Shown piece after piece: positions 1 to 12,379 of a stretch of DNA of 64,000 nt; within the stretch, counting starts at the first letter, position 1; each line of letters begins with the position of its first letter. Made by a program: the position numbers and the translations under genes. Source of the DNA: Trametes villosa. Taxonomy: Eukaryota; Basidiomycota; Agaricomycetes; Polyporales; Polyporaceae. The notes under the pieces are model-generated. The model worked only from the letters and a program-made list of their open reading frames with translations, did not search any database and was not told where the DNA came from. Location of the stretch: positions 1,736,001 through 1,800,000 of the forward strand of contig PUDQ02000033.1 in assembly GCA_002964805.2 (NCBI GenBank), in the 5' to 3' direction.

Positions 1-1086
1 TCACGGTGAGGTCAGCGACCCTCTACACTCGAAGCTCGGGATTACTGGCACTTACGCTGGCTGCATTCGTAATGTCTGTGATCGGTGTGTTCAGGTAGCG
101 GTTGAGAGTCCTCACGATGTATGCTGTTAAGACGTCTTGTGCGGAAAGCATAGTGTCGGTATGCCCCAGGGCTTCCGTTACTCGCCGCTTGAGTTCTTGC
201 AGCTGGTCCTGGGATACCTTGAAGCTAACCCAGGAGGTGTCCCCATTCATCTCGGCGTACCGTTGTCCGAGCTCCGAGGTGGGACAAGTATTCGTGAGGT
301 GAGGCATTAGTGGAGAGTAGCGCTCGATGAGGGATGGCGTGGGGACTTGGAAACTTCGCTTCTGGAAGGTGGGAACAGGGAGATGGGCGATGTCGTGGCC
401 TTGGTACAGTTCCGAAAGATGGTGCATGAAGCGCTGCAAGACGGTGGCATCCCCTGCGTGTGTTTCGTTGAGTAAGCAACCGGGCAGATGACAAGCTTTG
501 AAACATACCTAGAGTGTGATGCCAGGAGACTCCAATGGCAGTCTCGTCCATGGCAAGGGTGATTTTGAACAGCAGAAGGCGAGTTTCCTCATCGGCCGGC
601 GGCGACGTCTGCGTAGGCCCGCCTCCTTTGGTCGCGAAGAACTGGCGGAGGTTCCGTTGGATCACCCAGTCATTGTCAATCCCGACGGACGCGCCTTTCC
701 CTTCAGCGACTTCCACCGGTACCGCAGAGTTTAATAGCACTATCTACTAAATGGTCAGACGAGTGCTCGCCAAGAGTGACAGCAAGTGCTGAGCGATATG
801 TACCTCCCACTCGTCTTCGTGTCTGTGCAGACGACCCGCGGCATGGGGGTATAGCTTCAACGCGTTGGAAAGTGTGTCGGTAAACCGGAGAACATCGATA
901 CGCGTCGGAATGACTAGGACGTTCTCAATCTATCGGATGGACGAATCAGCTTCGTATTACGCCAAACTAGCTCGGAGACACACTTACGTAGTTCATCCAC
1001 AATTCGAACCCCGGCAGCTTCACGGAGTTCTCAGTTTTCAGCACTGTCGGCTCCTGGGGTTTGACAGTGATGCGTGTCTGCGCCAT
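1..1086 (-). CDS. BAHD-type acyltransferase (transferase family), 3' end off the window
   Basis: The gene is read from the minus strand with at least five exons and runs off the left edge, so the C-terminus, including any DFGWG-type motif, is not visible. The ATG at 1086 opens MAQTRITVKPQEP, followed by the leading strands usual for this family. Exon 1 ends near 988 (donor GTAAGTGTG), exon 2 starts near 929 and carries YPHAAGRL, and later exons carry SWHHTLGD. The catalytic HxxxD motif (HTLGD) is made only when the intron near 512 is removed, which supports the splice model. Family members transfer acyl groups from acyl-CoA to alcohols or amines, in fungi often in secondary metabolism. The substrate cannot be told. 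An ATG at 1200 is also in frame, but the sequence after 1086 fits the family better. Confidence 0.8.
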
Positions 1087-1380
1087 CCAGTGAGAGGTCG
1101 TGTTGGAAAGAAGGTTAGGTATATCAAGTCGGAATTGCAACCATCCGTCGTTGCGACGAGCCCGGACCGCCCGGAACGCGTGCATAAGCTCAACGGTCAT
1201 ACCTGCGTGAACGCTTCATGAGGTACTTTGTATTAAAGAGCGACGGAGGGTCGGTGTAAACATTGTGGCGAGGAAGGATTGGAACGAATTGCAATACATG
1301 GCCTTACAGTATGGAGAGAACTAGACACGATAGTATAACGATAGCGATCTGTCGTGCAAGGGCGTGCGTGGAGGGGGCGA

Positions 1381-4300
1381 CTAGAACGACTCGATGGGGC
1401 TGGTGGAGAGCCCGGCCTCGCTGGCCCGCGCGCTGGGGCCAGCGTCGCTCGTCGTCGCGGAGTTCATGGAGGCGGGAATCGAGGACTGCCGCCTGAGTGA
1501 CCGGCGAGGGCGGGATGAGACCGACGCGGCGACCGCGACCTTGGCCGGGGAGGCCTTCGGCACTACGTCCGCAGCGGGAGCCGGGGGAAGGAGGGAGGGC
1601 GAGTTAAGGGCGCTCAGTCTCGGAAGGCGGATCTTCAGAGTAGGAGTGGCATCTGTCTTGCGCTCGCCGGCGGCAGAAGATGTGGTCTGACCTTTGATCG
1701 TAGGAGGAGTCACTGGCTTGGCGTTGTTACGAGCGGTCGATGAGCCGCCTTCGGCGGTGCCGTTCGTCTTGCGCTTTCCGGTATGGGAGGAACTCGTGGC
1801 AGTCGCCTTCAGGGCATGTGCTTCCTGCTTGGCGTGGTCATGGGCGCGACGTTCCGACGCAGTAGTGGGAGGCTCGATTTGAGCTGCAGGAGCACCGCGA
1901 GAGTGTCGACTTCTCTTGGGCTTGTGGGGAGCAGGAACAGAGACAGCATCCGCGGGCGCGGGTGCGGGCGCCTCGTCGACCTTCGGTGGTGCGTCGACAG
2001 CGCTGACAGTTGGTTCTGCAACCTTAGCTGCACCAGCTGACGCTTCAGCAGGCCTGGCAGCCTTCCTGCGCGCGTCAGGCCGCTTCCCAGAGGAGATCAC
2101 GAGTTCAGGGAGGTCGACATCCATCGGTACCTCGTCTGTCGACTTTCCGGGCCGTCTCGCCATTCTTGACCTAGCCCGAGAGGGGGCAGGCGTCCGAGAA
2201 CTGGCGGCACGACGAGGCCTCGCGGAATTCGACACCGACAGCACTTCGGCGGCTGGGCTTGCAGCGACTGCGTTCGGCTGTTTGGAGGCCTCCTAGACGC
2301 AGCATGAGAACCCCGCACACATGACAAAGTGTATGGCTCACATTGACGACGCCGTTCTCTTGCTTGACCCGAACAAGAGGAGTGCTACCGGCTTGCGGCG
2401 TCTCCCGGGGGATGCTACTGGAGTTACTGGCCGTACGTCCCTCACTATGTGACGAGGGATTCTGTAGGCGAAGGCCGCAGAGTAGCTAGATTCCATTTTT
2501 GAGACCAATGGTACGTATTATTGTAGAGTAACGCTCACCTGGGCAAACCGCACATCGTCCAGAGTGTACATGGAAGGCTCCATAGATAGAGGCGGGACGC
2601 TCTCGTCGTCGAGCGAGCTCAGAGACGTCAGCGGCGACGACATTCTGCTCGAATCATCGACCTCATGACTGTAGGCCGCGTAAGTACGGGATCCCCACAC
2701 GTCCACGTGTACAAAACGACTCACGTCTCGGAATGCCCACCCTTGTCCTTGGATACCTTATCCCAGAAGTCGAGCGTGATGATCCTCTCTGGCACTCGAT
2801 ACCGACGGCCATTGATGAGAACCTCGTCCACGTTCAGCTTAGGCGGTATAACGATTGGAGCTGGAGCCGCATCCGTGCTGGTGACTTCGATGATACCATT
2901 GTTCCACTGATGAGGCTTGGTGACCTCGATAGGGGTCGCATTGGCTCGTGGGATACGACGTTTGGGCAGCTAAAACGATAGTGAGGACAGTCCCGTTGAT
3001 AATCAGAACAGGGGAACCCACCAATATCCGTTCTGCGTGATTAGGGCACATCCACTTCTTGTTCCAAGGTGGCATGAACACCAAGGGCGGGTTGAGACAG
3101 TCGAGGTGCCAATGAAGGTGACAGTAGTCGCACGAGATGATAGCCCTCCCGGTGTTGTAGTTGCTGCTGGCACTCGATGTGGCGCGTCGTGCTCGCTTCG
3201 CGGTAGGAGAGTCAGCGGCCAGGTCCGGCGGTAACGCAGAAGTCCCGCATTGGAAGCATAAGACAGGGTCGCCATTACGGTCCTTGAGCCTATACGGGTC
3301 GCGATCCTCCAGTTGACCATGACGGCTACAGCAAAGGTCAGAGAGACATGGCAAGAGAATCTTCGAACCCTCACTTCAATCGAGCTTGCTTGACCTCGGA
3401 CGTATCCAGATAGGTACCCCTGATACTGCTGCCCACTATATGCGCGTTGAGCAAAGGGGAAGTACATTCTGAGAGCAAAGCGGCTCACCGTCCTTGAAGA
3501 AAGTGCGGATATCTTGCGGCAACTGGAACTCCGAAGGTATCTTCGAGTCCAGTTCGTGAACGAGGGGTCCCATGAACTTGAGGGACGCAGGTGGCTTCGG
3601 TGGCGGTCGCTGTCCGGCCCCCCTCAATCGCTACGATAGGGACGATAATAGAAGATCTCTCACCTGCTCAAGGGCACACGCCGGGCAAAACCACCGTTCA
3701 CCCTCTGGGAGGTCGGCTGATTCCATCGGGGGGTCGAGACACCACAGATGGAAGGCACGGGGACAACCATCGCAATAAACGAGGGAACCAAACGAACGAC
3801 AGGCGGAGCAGTGGTCTTCGTTGGACTGAATGGCGATGGCGGTTGAAGGACTGCGTCACTGGACATGAAGTTGGAACTCACTAATGACGGGACTACCTCA
3901 TTGCCCAGCGACACCATGGCCGGCTCCTCCTTCACTTTCACCACAGGATCTCTCTCCCGCTCCTTCCCCTTTCCATTCTCCTTCGTAGGACGACCCCGAC
4001 CGCGTTTTGCAGATGACCCAGACTCCGGAGGGGAGTCTTCAGCGTGCGCCGTTGTTGCTCGAGACATGATGGCGTCGTCAGAGTCCAGAGGCAAGGAGAG
4101 CGGGTCGTACTCTGGCGGGAGTTGAGATGACGAGGCAGCACCTTCAGGCGCCACGATTGGGTCTGGCAAGGGGGCGGCAGCAGAGAGGTTGCGCGCTGAG
4201 GCTCGTTGTGATCGATTCCTCTCGGCACTGTCGACGTGTACGCGAGGGAATGCGGGAGAGTGCCGATTGATTGAAATGGCAAGGGTTCGGGATACCACAG

Positions 4301-4667
4301 AGTATGTGCGGGTTTCGTATCAGTACACTGGATGCACACCTGTAAGCACACAAACGACGCACCCTTTGTCCAGTCGGGCCCGTTTCCGCCTGGAACCATC
4401 CATGTCGGTGGAGGTACTGGCAGCAGGGATAATGCTTGCGAGATGGTTCGGATAAGTCGTTCCCGGGTCAGAGGCGGGCAAATACGAGAGCGCGACAGAG
4501 GTTTTTTTATGGTCTTTCCTCGGCAGACCTGCTTGCTGAATAGAACCTAGGGGTGGCGGACCAGGCAGAATCTCCGTAGCCAGCGACGGGTCGCCTTCCA
4601 GATGAGCGGGTTGCGAGACCGAGACTCCTGGATGCAGGTATGCAGGTAGGCTCTCGACGGACGCCAT
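1381..4667 (-). CDS. Double PHD-finger chromatin protein, Rco1/PHF12-like
   Basis: A multi-exon gene with ATG at 4667 and TAG at 1381-1383. The N-terminal part is disordered and basic (RRKRAR), followed by a Lys/Glu-rich stretch. A first PHD finger lies near 3660-3830 and reads NEDHCSACRSFGSLVYCDGC, then FHLWCLDPP and WFCPAC. A second PHD finger lies near 3020-3300: VLCFQCG, a linker, ISCDYCHLHWHLDCLNPP, then W.CPNH. Two PHD fingers in this order, the second with a long insert between its first cysteine pairs, are characteristic of yeast Rco1 and animal PHF12, subunits of Rpd3S/Sin3-type histone deacetylase complexes. The roughly 290-residue C-terminal exon (1381-2240) is Ala/Pro/Ser-rich with no recognised domain. 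The Rco1 assignment is an inference from architecture; the PHD fingers themselves are clear. Confidence 0.8.
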
Positions 4668-6587
4668 TTCCAGGTGGTATGCGCACGAGCGTAAGAGAGC
4701 GGATCAAAGGAGCGAGCTGCGCGACGAGTGGGCGCGCTTTCTATCCGAGAAGTACAACTCCAAGAGACGGACGGAGACACCGTCGGTGGCGATGATGGAT
4801 GTAAGCGACAAAGTCCGTCGCTCCATTTTCGTTCCTCTATGCTACCGTAGCTACATCCTATACCGTGCGCGGCACCTCTCTATACATTCCCGTTCTCGCC
4901 GCAGTATCCTTCGCGACATAGTCGCACAAGTAGAAGTAACCCTGCGCGCCGAGCAGCTAGGAATATCTAAGACTGCCGATGGGAGGTCCAACTGTGCGCT
5001 CCTGAGCGTTCGTCGTTGACAGTCTGATTGGTCAATTGTAGTGTCACCCTCTACGAAGAACAAGACGATGAGCAGACACTGGAACACCTCATTGTCAGCC
5101 GACCGTTCTGAATACTGGCCGGTGCGCGACGAACCTGACTAGCATTACTGGAACAGTGAGGCATATTGCACAATGCATTCAGTTGAGAACGTGGAGAGTT
5201 TGTCCAGCGGTTCTCAATGTGCGATGGAAAGTGCCTCGGTCGGACGACATGTCCAAAAGACGTGTCTCTGGCCACACCTGCAAGGCGCGCGCGCTGCAAG
5301 GGTATGTAGCCGCACTCGTGGTATGCCTGGCAACACCGTGAGCAGCTATGTCTAGGCACTGGCAGCGCCTTCGCTATAGACCATGTCTTCGATGGTCATG
5401 ACACTGGAAAATACAGAGCTGGTGCGTGAGTTATGGCAGCAACACCAGACATCGAAGGACCATGCACTTACCTTCCGAGTCAGACCCGGTGTGTCTCATG
5501 TTTTTGCGCCATTGCGTCACCGTCATCGAGCACATAAGCCAGGCCTTCGAGCCTCGAGCTTCAGCTTCAGGCACAGTAGCACGTTCTGAAGTATCGTCGA
5601 AGACGTAACTAGCGTGAGCTCGAACCTGCTCACGCCGGTGAGAGTGCGAAGGAAAGCCGTAATTTTGATGGGCAGCGAGCGGGCTGCGCCATCACGTCGG
5701 CCTGGCGGGCGGTGGCGGCGGTGGCGACACACGTGCCTTGCACATTCCTTGGCGGTGGGCGCCTGTGGACCTTGCCTTCGACCCCGGCGATCTCGAGCTC
5801 GCTGCTGCCGTTTGATGCCTACTCAACAGCGTACTAAGGTTGTTCTGGAATCGGATCAGAAGGCATTGAAAGTGGTTCTTATGACGCTACTGTGCGACGG
5901 ATGTGGCGAGCAAATGCCTCGGCTATAACATCACGCTGTAGTATCCCTGCAAAACCCTCACAGTGAGCAGGATCATCGTGATTATCCTTTCTATCACCTT
6001 TCTACAATGGCGGGGTGGGGTCGTAAAAGGTCCTGTATGTTGACAAGATCCGGAATATACACACTGCTCTATGGAACGGCGGATAATACACCTGTGATAC
6101 AAGGTCGCCTGCCTTGCGGGTCCATCCCTCCGCGTGGGCCACGAGGAATGAGAAGGCTTTAATTCACCTAACTGCGGCGGAAGGTTCTCAGAACTTCTTC
6201 CAGGTACGTAGATTGTCGAAGTGTGTATTTACGACTTCTTCTATCTATCCCAGGGCTGTCAATTACGGACTCACCTGCTGGACCTTCCCATCAGCACGGT
6301 CGTCCTGGTTGTCTGCTTTATTTCCGAGCGCAGCGCCGGCCCTCGGCTGCCGTACGAGCAGTGCGGGGCGAGTTCAGCAACGTGCGTGCTATCCACGCTG
6401 CCCATTCGTCTCCTTGAGAGTGTCGTTGACCGCCGAGTGCATCGCAGATTATGTCCATGAGAATCCCTGTCACGACATCGACTGCCTCGCGCGACATATA
6501 AATGGGCTCAGAGTTGGGTACTGGCTAGCGTCCGAGTCGCTGCGGTTCATCCCCCCATCGTCGCCTCTTGTGCTCCAACCCGCCAAA
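4668..6587. other. Intergenic stretch with no resolved gene
   Basis: About 1.9 kb between the PHD-protein start and the SurE-like gene. On the minus strand some stretches look coding. One around 5640-5830 reads SSELEIAGVEGKVH, and one around 5470-5640 reads EQVRAHASYVFDDTSE and ends at a good donor (GTAAGTGC). A cysteine-rich piece (CSRCCQAYHEC) lies near 5300-5350. These do not join into one frame, and I found no convincing start or family. It could be a decayed or very intron-rich small gene. The last 100 bases hold the promoter of the next gene. Confidence 0.35.
6497..6503 (+). promoter_or_regulatory. TATA box of the SurE-like gene
   Basis: TATAAAT lies about 90 bases before the ATG at 6588, on the coding strand and at the distance usual for a fungal core promoter. 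Confidence 0.5.
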
Positions 6588-8126
6588 ATGTGGAAGAGCG
6601 TTGCACCCCTGTTCACTCTGCTGTCGTGCTCTGCGGCGCTGAACGTCCTGCTCACGAACGATGATAGCTGGGCATCGGCGAACATCCGGTACGCTCTCGT
6701 GACCATGTTCGAAATCATTTACCGCTCACCTTTAACTCATTGTGCAGTGCAACCTACTCTGCCCTGAAGGCGGACGGACATAACGTCCTTCTAGTCGGGT
6801 ACGTCTCCGATGTTGCTACGTGCGCACTATGGATTGACCTCTTGCTAGGCCCGCCGTCCAGCAGTCCGGCAAGGGCGGCACTTTCGTTCTCCCCACCACG
6901 AACATCACTGCTCCTGGAGGAGAGTTTGGTTCGATCGCGGCCGGCGCGCCGTTCTTCGGCCAAGACTCCCTCAACCCGGACCTATGTGAGTATCCCTAGA
7001 GCCGCATATGGCCGTTATGTAGAGTCATATGCTGATAGACTTCTACAAGTTTACTTCAATGGCACCCCGGCGGCCACGGTGAGGATCTTCGTCCGCTCAA
7101 GAGGCGACTGTATCTGATAAGATCGTGTCCGGTGACGCAGGTCGTGTTCGGCATTGACATCGTCGCTCCCAAGCACTTCGGGAGCAGTCCCATCGACCTG
7201 GTCGTGTCCGGCCCTAACGAAGGCCAGAACAACGGTCCGTTCTTGTACACCCTGAGCGGGACCATTGGTGCTACATACACCGCTGTCGAGCGCGGAGTGA
7301 GTTTCAAGCTCTATTTCGGTAGTTATGTACGTTCAGAAGCTGACTTCCGGCCCGCGTGCACAGATCCCCGCTATCGCATTCTCTGCGGGCAATGGTACCC
7401 ACCGCTCTTTCACGACTAACACCAACGAAACCAGTGACCCCGCCAACCTCGCCGCTAAAGTATGTCCCTCCTTACGATCATGTTCCCGCTGCTCATGCTA
7501 ACTCTCGCGCGCTATAGGTTGTGGCCAACCTTGTTAAGGCCCTCTCCGGCAAGGTGAACGTGTCGCAGGAGCGCTTGCTCCCCCTGGGTATCGGTTTGAC
7601 GTCAGTGCCTCCACTGGTGTTGATCATGCGTGTCGTCTCACGAATGTACAACAGTGTCAACATCCCCACCTTTGGTCCCGATAACAACTGCACGGCAGTA
7701 TGTATGCACAATTCTGACCATGTCCCCGCACTGAACTCGTTCCGTAGCCTCCGTTCACTTTCACTCGCCTGACCGGCGGCGCCACGGTGGACCAGATCAC
7801 CTTGGACCCGAACACTGGCTTCCCAGTGTCCTCAAACCTGTACGTAGCATTTCAAATATGTCCTCGCCTCGTCCTGACGCTTGCATGCTGTAGTGAGGCC
7901 CGCGGGATCAATGCTAACATCAACGGCATCCGTGAGGATCCTGGTACGTCCCCTGGTCTAACCTGCTTCTTCAGTGCTTGACGAAGAGTTTATAGGTGAG
8001 ACGCCGACGAGCGCGCAGTGCGAGACTGCCGTGAGCATCTTCGCGGTCGACTACGATGCCCCGGAGCACATCGCTCGCCCCATCCAGAAGCGCCTCCGGC
8101 ACAACATCCGCTCTGACAAACTTTGA
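6588..8126 (+). CDS. SurE-like secreted acid phosphatase / 5'-nucleotidase
   Basis: About nine exons from ATG 6588 to TGA 8124-8126. The spliced product starts MWKSVAPLFTLLSCSAALNV, a signal peptide, followed at once by LLTNDDSW. The NDD matches the metal-binding aspartates at the N-terminus of the SurE fold. Further on, VVSGPNEGQN matches the SGPNxGxN loop, and GTIGATYTAVERGIPAIAFS matches the conserved helix and strand of SurE. Exon 1 ends at 6688 and exon 2 starts at 6748 (NIR|ATYSALKADGHNV). Bacterial SurE removes phosphate from nucleotides. Fungal secreted members are annotated as SurE-like acid phosphatases, so an extracellular phosphate-scavenging role is likely but inferred. Several N-x-T/S sites fit secretion. 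Confidence 0.88.
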
Positions 8127-8314
8127 GCATGAGGGATGGAGAACTCAGTCTGGGATGCCGTATGCCCACGTAGCATAATGATGTAACGTAGCCGTTAAGA
8201 TGACGCGCAGATCTACTGCAATGAGTGCCACTGCCAAACACATAGTTATTCGGAAGCTTTAAAGGCGCAAAAACATTCGGCTCGGCAGCCAGACAGACCG
8301 CTGATATCTCTAGT

Positions 8315-8413
8315 ACTCCCGCCGGGACTCGAACCCGGAACCTTCAGATCGTGCCTACGGATCATCTGCACGAGCTATAGGAATCTGATATCATAGCCAT
8401 TAGACGACGAGAG
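8315..8413 (-). tRNA. tRNA-Arg(CCT) with an anticodon-loop intron
   Basis: Read on the minus strand, the 7-bp acceptor stem CTCTCGT pairs with GCGGGAG (two G-T wobbles), followed by discriminator T. The T arm is present as CCGGGTTCGAGTCCCGG, and the D loop contains AATGG. The anticodon stem TCAGA/TCTGA encloses TTCCTA, then an intron of about 28 bases, then A. The anticodon is therefore CCT, read as arginine, with the intron after position 37, the normal eukaryotic place. The mature tRNA would be about 71 nt. Confidence 0.88.
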
Positions 8414-8698
8414 CATAACACAATTTACAGCCACCTTGTTGCCAGCACTGGGCGTCTACTAGTACACAGGACGAAGCGTCGGAGGTACACCGCTTGCAGG
8501 CGGATGCTGCGCCGCACTATATAGCGCACGTATTTATGATATCTAGCAGAGACCTTTATGAGCTCAAGTTGAAATGTAGAGTAAGCTTCAAGAGGGTCTC
8601 GATAAATGGAGTTCAGTACAAGTTCAGCGTACTTGCCTTTTCTGGCGTGGTCAAGAGAGATCGAGGTGCGCCAAACAGCCGTAAACAACGCGTTCGAC

Positions 8699-9818
8699 AT
8701 GGCCAACACCACCGTCCGCGGCGCGACCGCCATCCACGGGCAGAACCCTCAGGTATGTCCCTCGCTGCCGCACAGAGGGAAGACATTCAAAGCTGAATGC
8801 ATAGTACCTAGTCGAATCCGTCATCCGCAACCGCATATATGAGTCCGTCTTCTGGAAGGAGCATTGTTTTGCGCTGACCGGTACGTCCGGGAGGTACTCC
8901 ATGCCAGGTTGCTTGCTTATTGACTTTTGGTTTGGCAGCGGAGACTATCATTGACAAGACAATCGAACTTAAGGCAATTGGCGGCGTCTATGGCAACCAG
9001 AAACCGACGGAATTCCTCTGTCTGCTCCTCAAACTCCTACAAATCCAACCGGAGAAGGAGATCCTATTAGAGTACCTTCAGGCGGATGAATTCAAGTACG
9101 CCCCATCTCAGGATACTGCTAACTGGAAGCTCACCCCGCGGCACCAGATATCTACGCGCCTTAGCGGCGTTCTATATTCGAATGACATTCCGACCAGCGG
9201 ACGTCTACGAGGTCCTCGAACCATTACTCAAAGACTATCGAAAACTGCGGTATCGGGGAATGGGTGAGTCCCTGAATCCCGGAATCCGTAGCTCCACCAA
9301 TGCTCACACAACATTCAGGGGGATACTCCATCGTACACATGGACGAATACGTCGACCAACTGCTCACAGAGGAACGCGTGTGCGACCTCATCTTGCCTCG
9401 CCTGACGAAGCGCGACGTCCTAGAAGAACTCGACGAGATTGGTCCTAGGAAGAGTCGATTGCTAGACGCTATGGAGGGCAAGAGCGAGCACGGCAGCGAG
9501 AAGAGCCGCAGCAGGAGCCGCAGCAGCGATCGGAGTAGGAGGTCACAGAGCCGGGGCGGAACTCGGAGTCCGTCACCATCGGAAAGCCAGGCTAGAGGTC
9601 GCAGTCGGAGCCGGGGAAGCAAATCTCCTTCCTCCTCTGGTTCGCGATACGTCTCCCGTAGCCGGAGCCGTTCTCGTTCGGGCTCTGGCTCTCCATACCG
9701 GTCCCGCAGTCGTAGCATCTCTCCGGACCGTCTCAACGGCTCAGCGGCTGGCTCGCCAGCTCGGTTCCGTTCTCGTAGTCGGAGCATCTCCCCCGACCGT
9801 ATGGATACTACTGGTTGA
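8699..9818 (+). CDS. PRP38: Pre-mRNA-splicing factor PRP38
   Basis: Five or six exons from ATG 8699 to TGA 9816-9818. The spliced protein starts MANTTVRGATAIHGQNPQ and continues LVESVIRNRIYESVFWKEHC, ELKAIGGVYGNQKPTEFLCL, YLRALAAFYIRMTFRP and PLLKDYRKLR, the hallmark blocks of the PRP38 domain. One internal join (EFK|YLRAL across the intron near 9095-9150) restores a classic block. The C-terminal exon from about 9440 encodes an RS-rich tail with many SRSRS repeats and two RSISPDR units. PRP38 is part of the tri-snRNP and B-complex and is needed for spliceosome activation. The RS tail is found in most non-yeast orthologues. Confidence 0.95.
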
Positions 9819-10050
9819 TCGTCGTTGTCTTACGCTCAGATTGTTGTACTTGGTCCTCTTGAATGCATGCTCGACCGTCCTACTTTGCGTGGGCTTCCAT
9901 GGACATGAGTGGGGAAAGACTGGGCAACATACACTACAGAGCCTAAGTGTGCCATTGCATATGAATAAGCGCGAACTTGAATGCATCGTATATAGGCGCT
10001 TGATGAGGTAGTAGTTCTTAGGCCGGAACGGTGACTTGGTGGAACAACGA

Positions 10051-12098
10051 ATGATACTCGTAAGTATCATCTCGACGATTTATACCAGCATAAAAGTGTT
10101 AATCATGATGCATAAACCCCCACAGAGATCGTGGCTTACTAGATTGCTGACAAGACCCAAGCCGATGTCCTCCAAACCAGTCGTGGTTATATGCGGAACG
10201 ACAGGAGTGGGGAAGTCAAAACTCGGCATCGAGCTAGCCCTCTCACTCGCCCGGGGCAGCGACAAGCATCCCTACCGTGGTGCCCGAATCATTAATGCAG
10301 ACTCCATGCAGGTGTACGTCGGCATGGACGTCATCACGAATAAAGTCCCGCCGGATGAGCGTGAAGGCGTCGACCATCTCCTCATGGACTACAAGCAACC
10401 TGGGGAGCAGCTTACTGGTCCCGAATGGATTAAAGATGCTATGCAAGCGGTATGCTAGTACCCAGGTTGCTCTCCGGACAAGCCGTTAACCAGCAGCATT
10501 GGTTGACAGATCGAAGAGACGCATGCCATGAACGAGATACCGATCGTGGTCGGCGGGACTTCATACTGGATACAGCACCTCATCTTCCCAGAACGCATGG
10601 CTTCACTCGAGAAAACAGAAAGCGTTCGCGAAGATGCAAATTCCTCCCATCCGTCGGAGAGCTTTCAGAACGCACTCGGCGCACTGCCCCCTGAGCTCCT
10701 CGAGCTGTTCAACAGCCTCCCTGAGCAGGCCCCTCGTGCCGATGACGATCCGGCCTTCGCGCACAGACTACATGAGCTTCTCCTTGCTCTCGACCCGCTG
10801 GTCGCGCAGAGATGGCACTGGAGGGACACAAGGAAGGTCCTGACGAACCTACGGATCATACAAGAGAACCGCCGACTCGCGAGCGAAGTGATCAAGGAAC
10901 AGTCAAGGGCGATCCCCAAACCAAGGTAGAGCGAAATCATCGTGCACATCCGGGCGACTGCTGAAGTCGACCCAACGACAGGTACAACACGCTCTGCTTC
11001 TGGCTATATGCACAGCCAGATGTCTTGAAGCCTCGTCTCGACGAGCGCGTCGACCAGATGATCGAGGTGCGATTCAGTCAAGCATTACGGCGTCGACGTT
11101 GGATTGTTGCTCACCCACATATCCTGGCTCAGTAGCAAGGCCTCCTGAATGAGCTACGGGCACTGAAATCGATTGCTTCTGCTGCGACGGCTGATAGCCA
11201 GCCAAAATCACCGAGCGACTCTACCTCTGCGACCGTTGGAGAAGAGCGGCGCATGGACTACACGCTCGGTATATACCAAGCCATCGGTGAGTACGAGATC
11301 TTTGCGATACCACTCGCGGCGCTGACACAATTGCATAGGATACAAGGAATTCCACGACTACTTGAACGCGCCAGAGCCCTCCGATGCGGCGTTCCGAGAA
11401 GCGGTCGAGGAGATGAAGCTGGGTACTAGGCGGTACGCGAAACGACAGGTGACCTGGATTCGGAACAAGCTGCTGCCCGCCGTCAACACCGCGAACGCTG
11501 CAAGTCAGGCGGAGGGTGAAAGTCGTATGGTCGCAACGTATCTACTAGATGCTACAGGCAAGCCGATTGATGCATGGCTGGGAATCGTAATGACTGATGT
11601 GCTTGCTTTCAGAGCTAGGGGACGCGTGGAAGACGAACGTGCTGGATGTCGGAGAACGTATCACGACAGGTTTGTGGTGCAGTCTTTGTAGGCCGTCGGC
11701 TTCTTGACGCTGAGTCGTGATCCCTAGCTTTCCTGGCAGGCGAGCCCTTGCCAGAGCCACCTTCGCTCTCGCCTACTGCAGCCGAGATGCTCGCTGTACG
11801 AGACAGGCCCACAGAGTGCGCCCCTCTTTCCTCTCCCCAACCCACACTCTGTTCTAACAAGTACCATCAAAGCCCTGTTGCAGTTCTCGCCGCTAACCAG
11901 CGGAGGGTGTGCGACATCTGCACGACAGATCCCGAGCAACCCTTCATGGTGGACGGCGGCCTCTGGGAGACGCACTTGCGGAGCAAGAATCACCGGTATA
12001 TGCGGGGCGAGCTCAGGAAGGGGAGCCGCCATCCTGGGGCGGAGCGTCAGAGGGGTGAACAGGATCTGGCGAGGCGCGAGGTAGGGTCCGAGCTGTAG
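10051..12098 (+). CDS. MOD5: tRNA dimethylallyltransferase (MOD5/TRIT1/MiaA family)
   Basis: This enzyme adds an isopentenyl group to A37 of tRNAs. The P-loop reads GTTGVGKSK, followed by INADSMQVY, VPPDEREGVDHLL, IVVGGTSYWIQ, RRYAKRQVTWIRNKLLP and a C-terminal matrin-type C2H2 finger (VCDICT...WETHLRSKNHRYM), which eukaryotic members carry and bacterial MiaA lacks. About eight exons; stop at 12096-12098. An intron at 10060-10125 (GTAAGTATC...CACAG) joins ATG 10051 in frame to a basic leader ending at the internal ATG 10164, which starts MSSKPVVVICG. This gives a long form with a likely mitochondrial leader (MILRSWLTRLLTRPKP) and a short form, as known for yeast Mod5. The long start is chosen here; 10164 is the alternative. 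Confidence 0.92.
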
Positions 12099-12379
12099 AA
12101 GGACGCTATGTGTTAGCTCGAGCTTGAAGCAATACGTTCACTGCTCGGAATCAATCCCGGAGGAAGTTTACAGTCCGCAGGCCTCCCGCTTTCAGGCCAA
12201 GCAACGGTGCAAGTAGCTCGACAAGGTTTTGTATATTTACTGGTGTTACATGTGGTGTTTGAGAACAGGACGCTTCGGGGTCATTGTATCTTATTGCGAC
12301 GTGTTTGTGTCGGGTACGAGAGAGAAGATGGATGGGAAAGAAGAGACTTGGACCGAACACCGTGTCTGAGGTATGAGAC

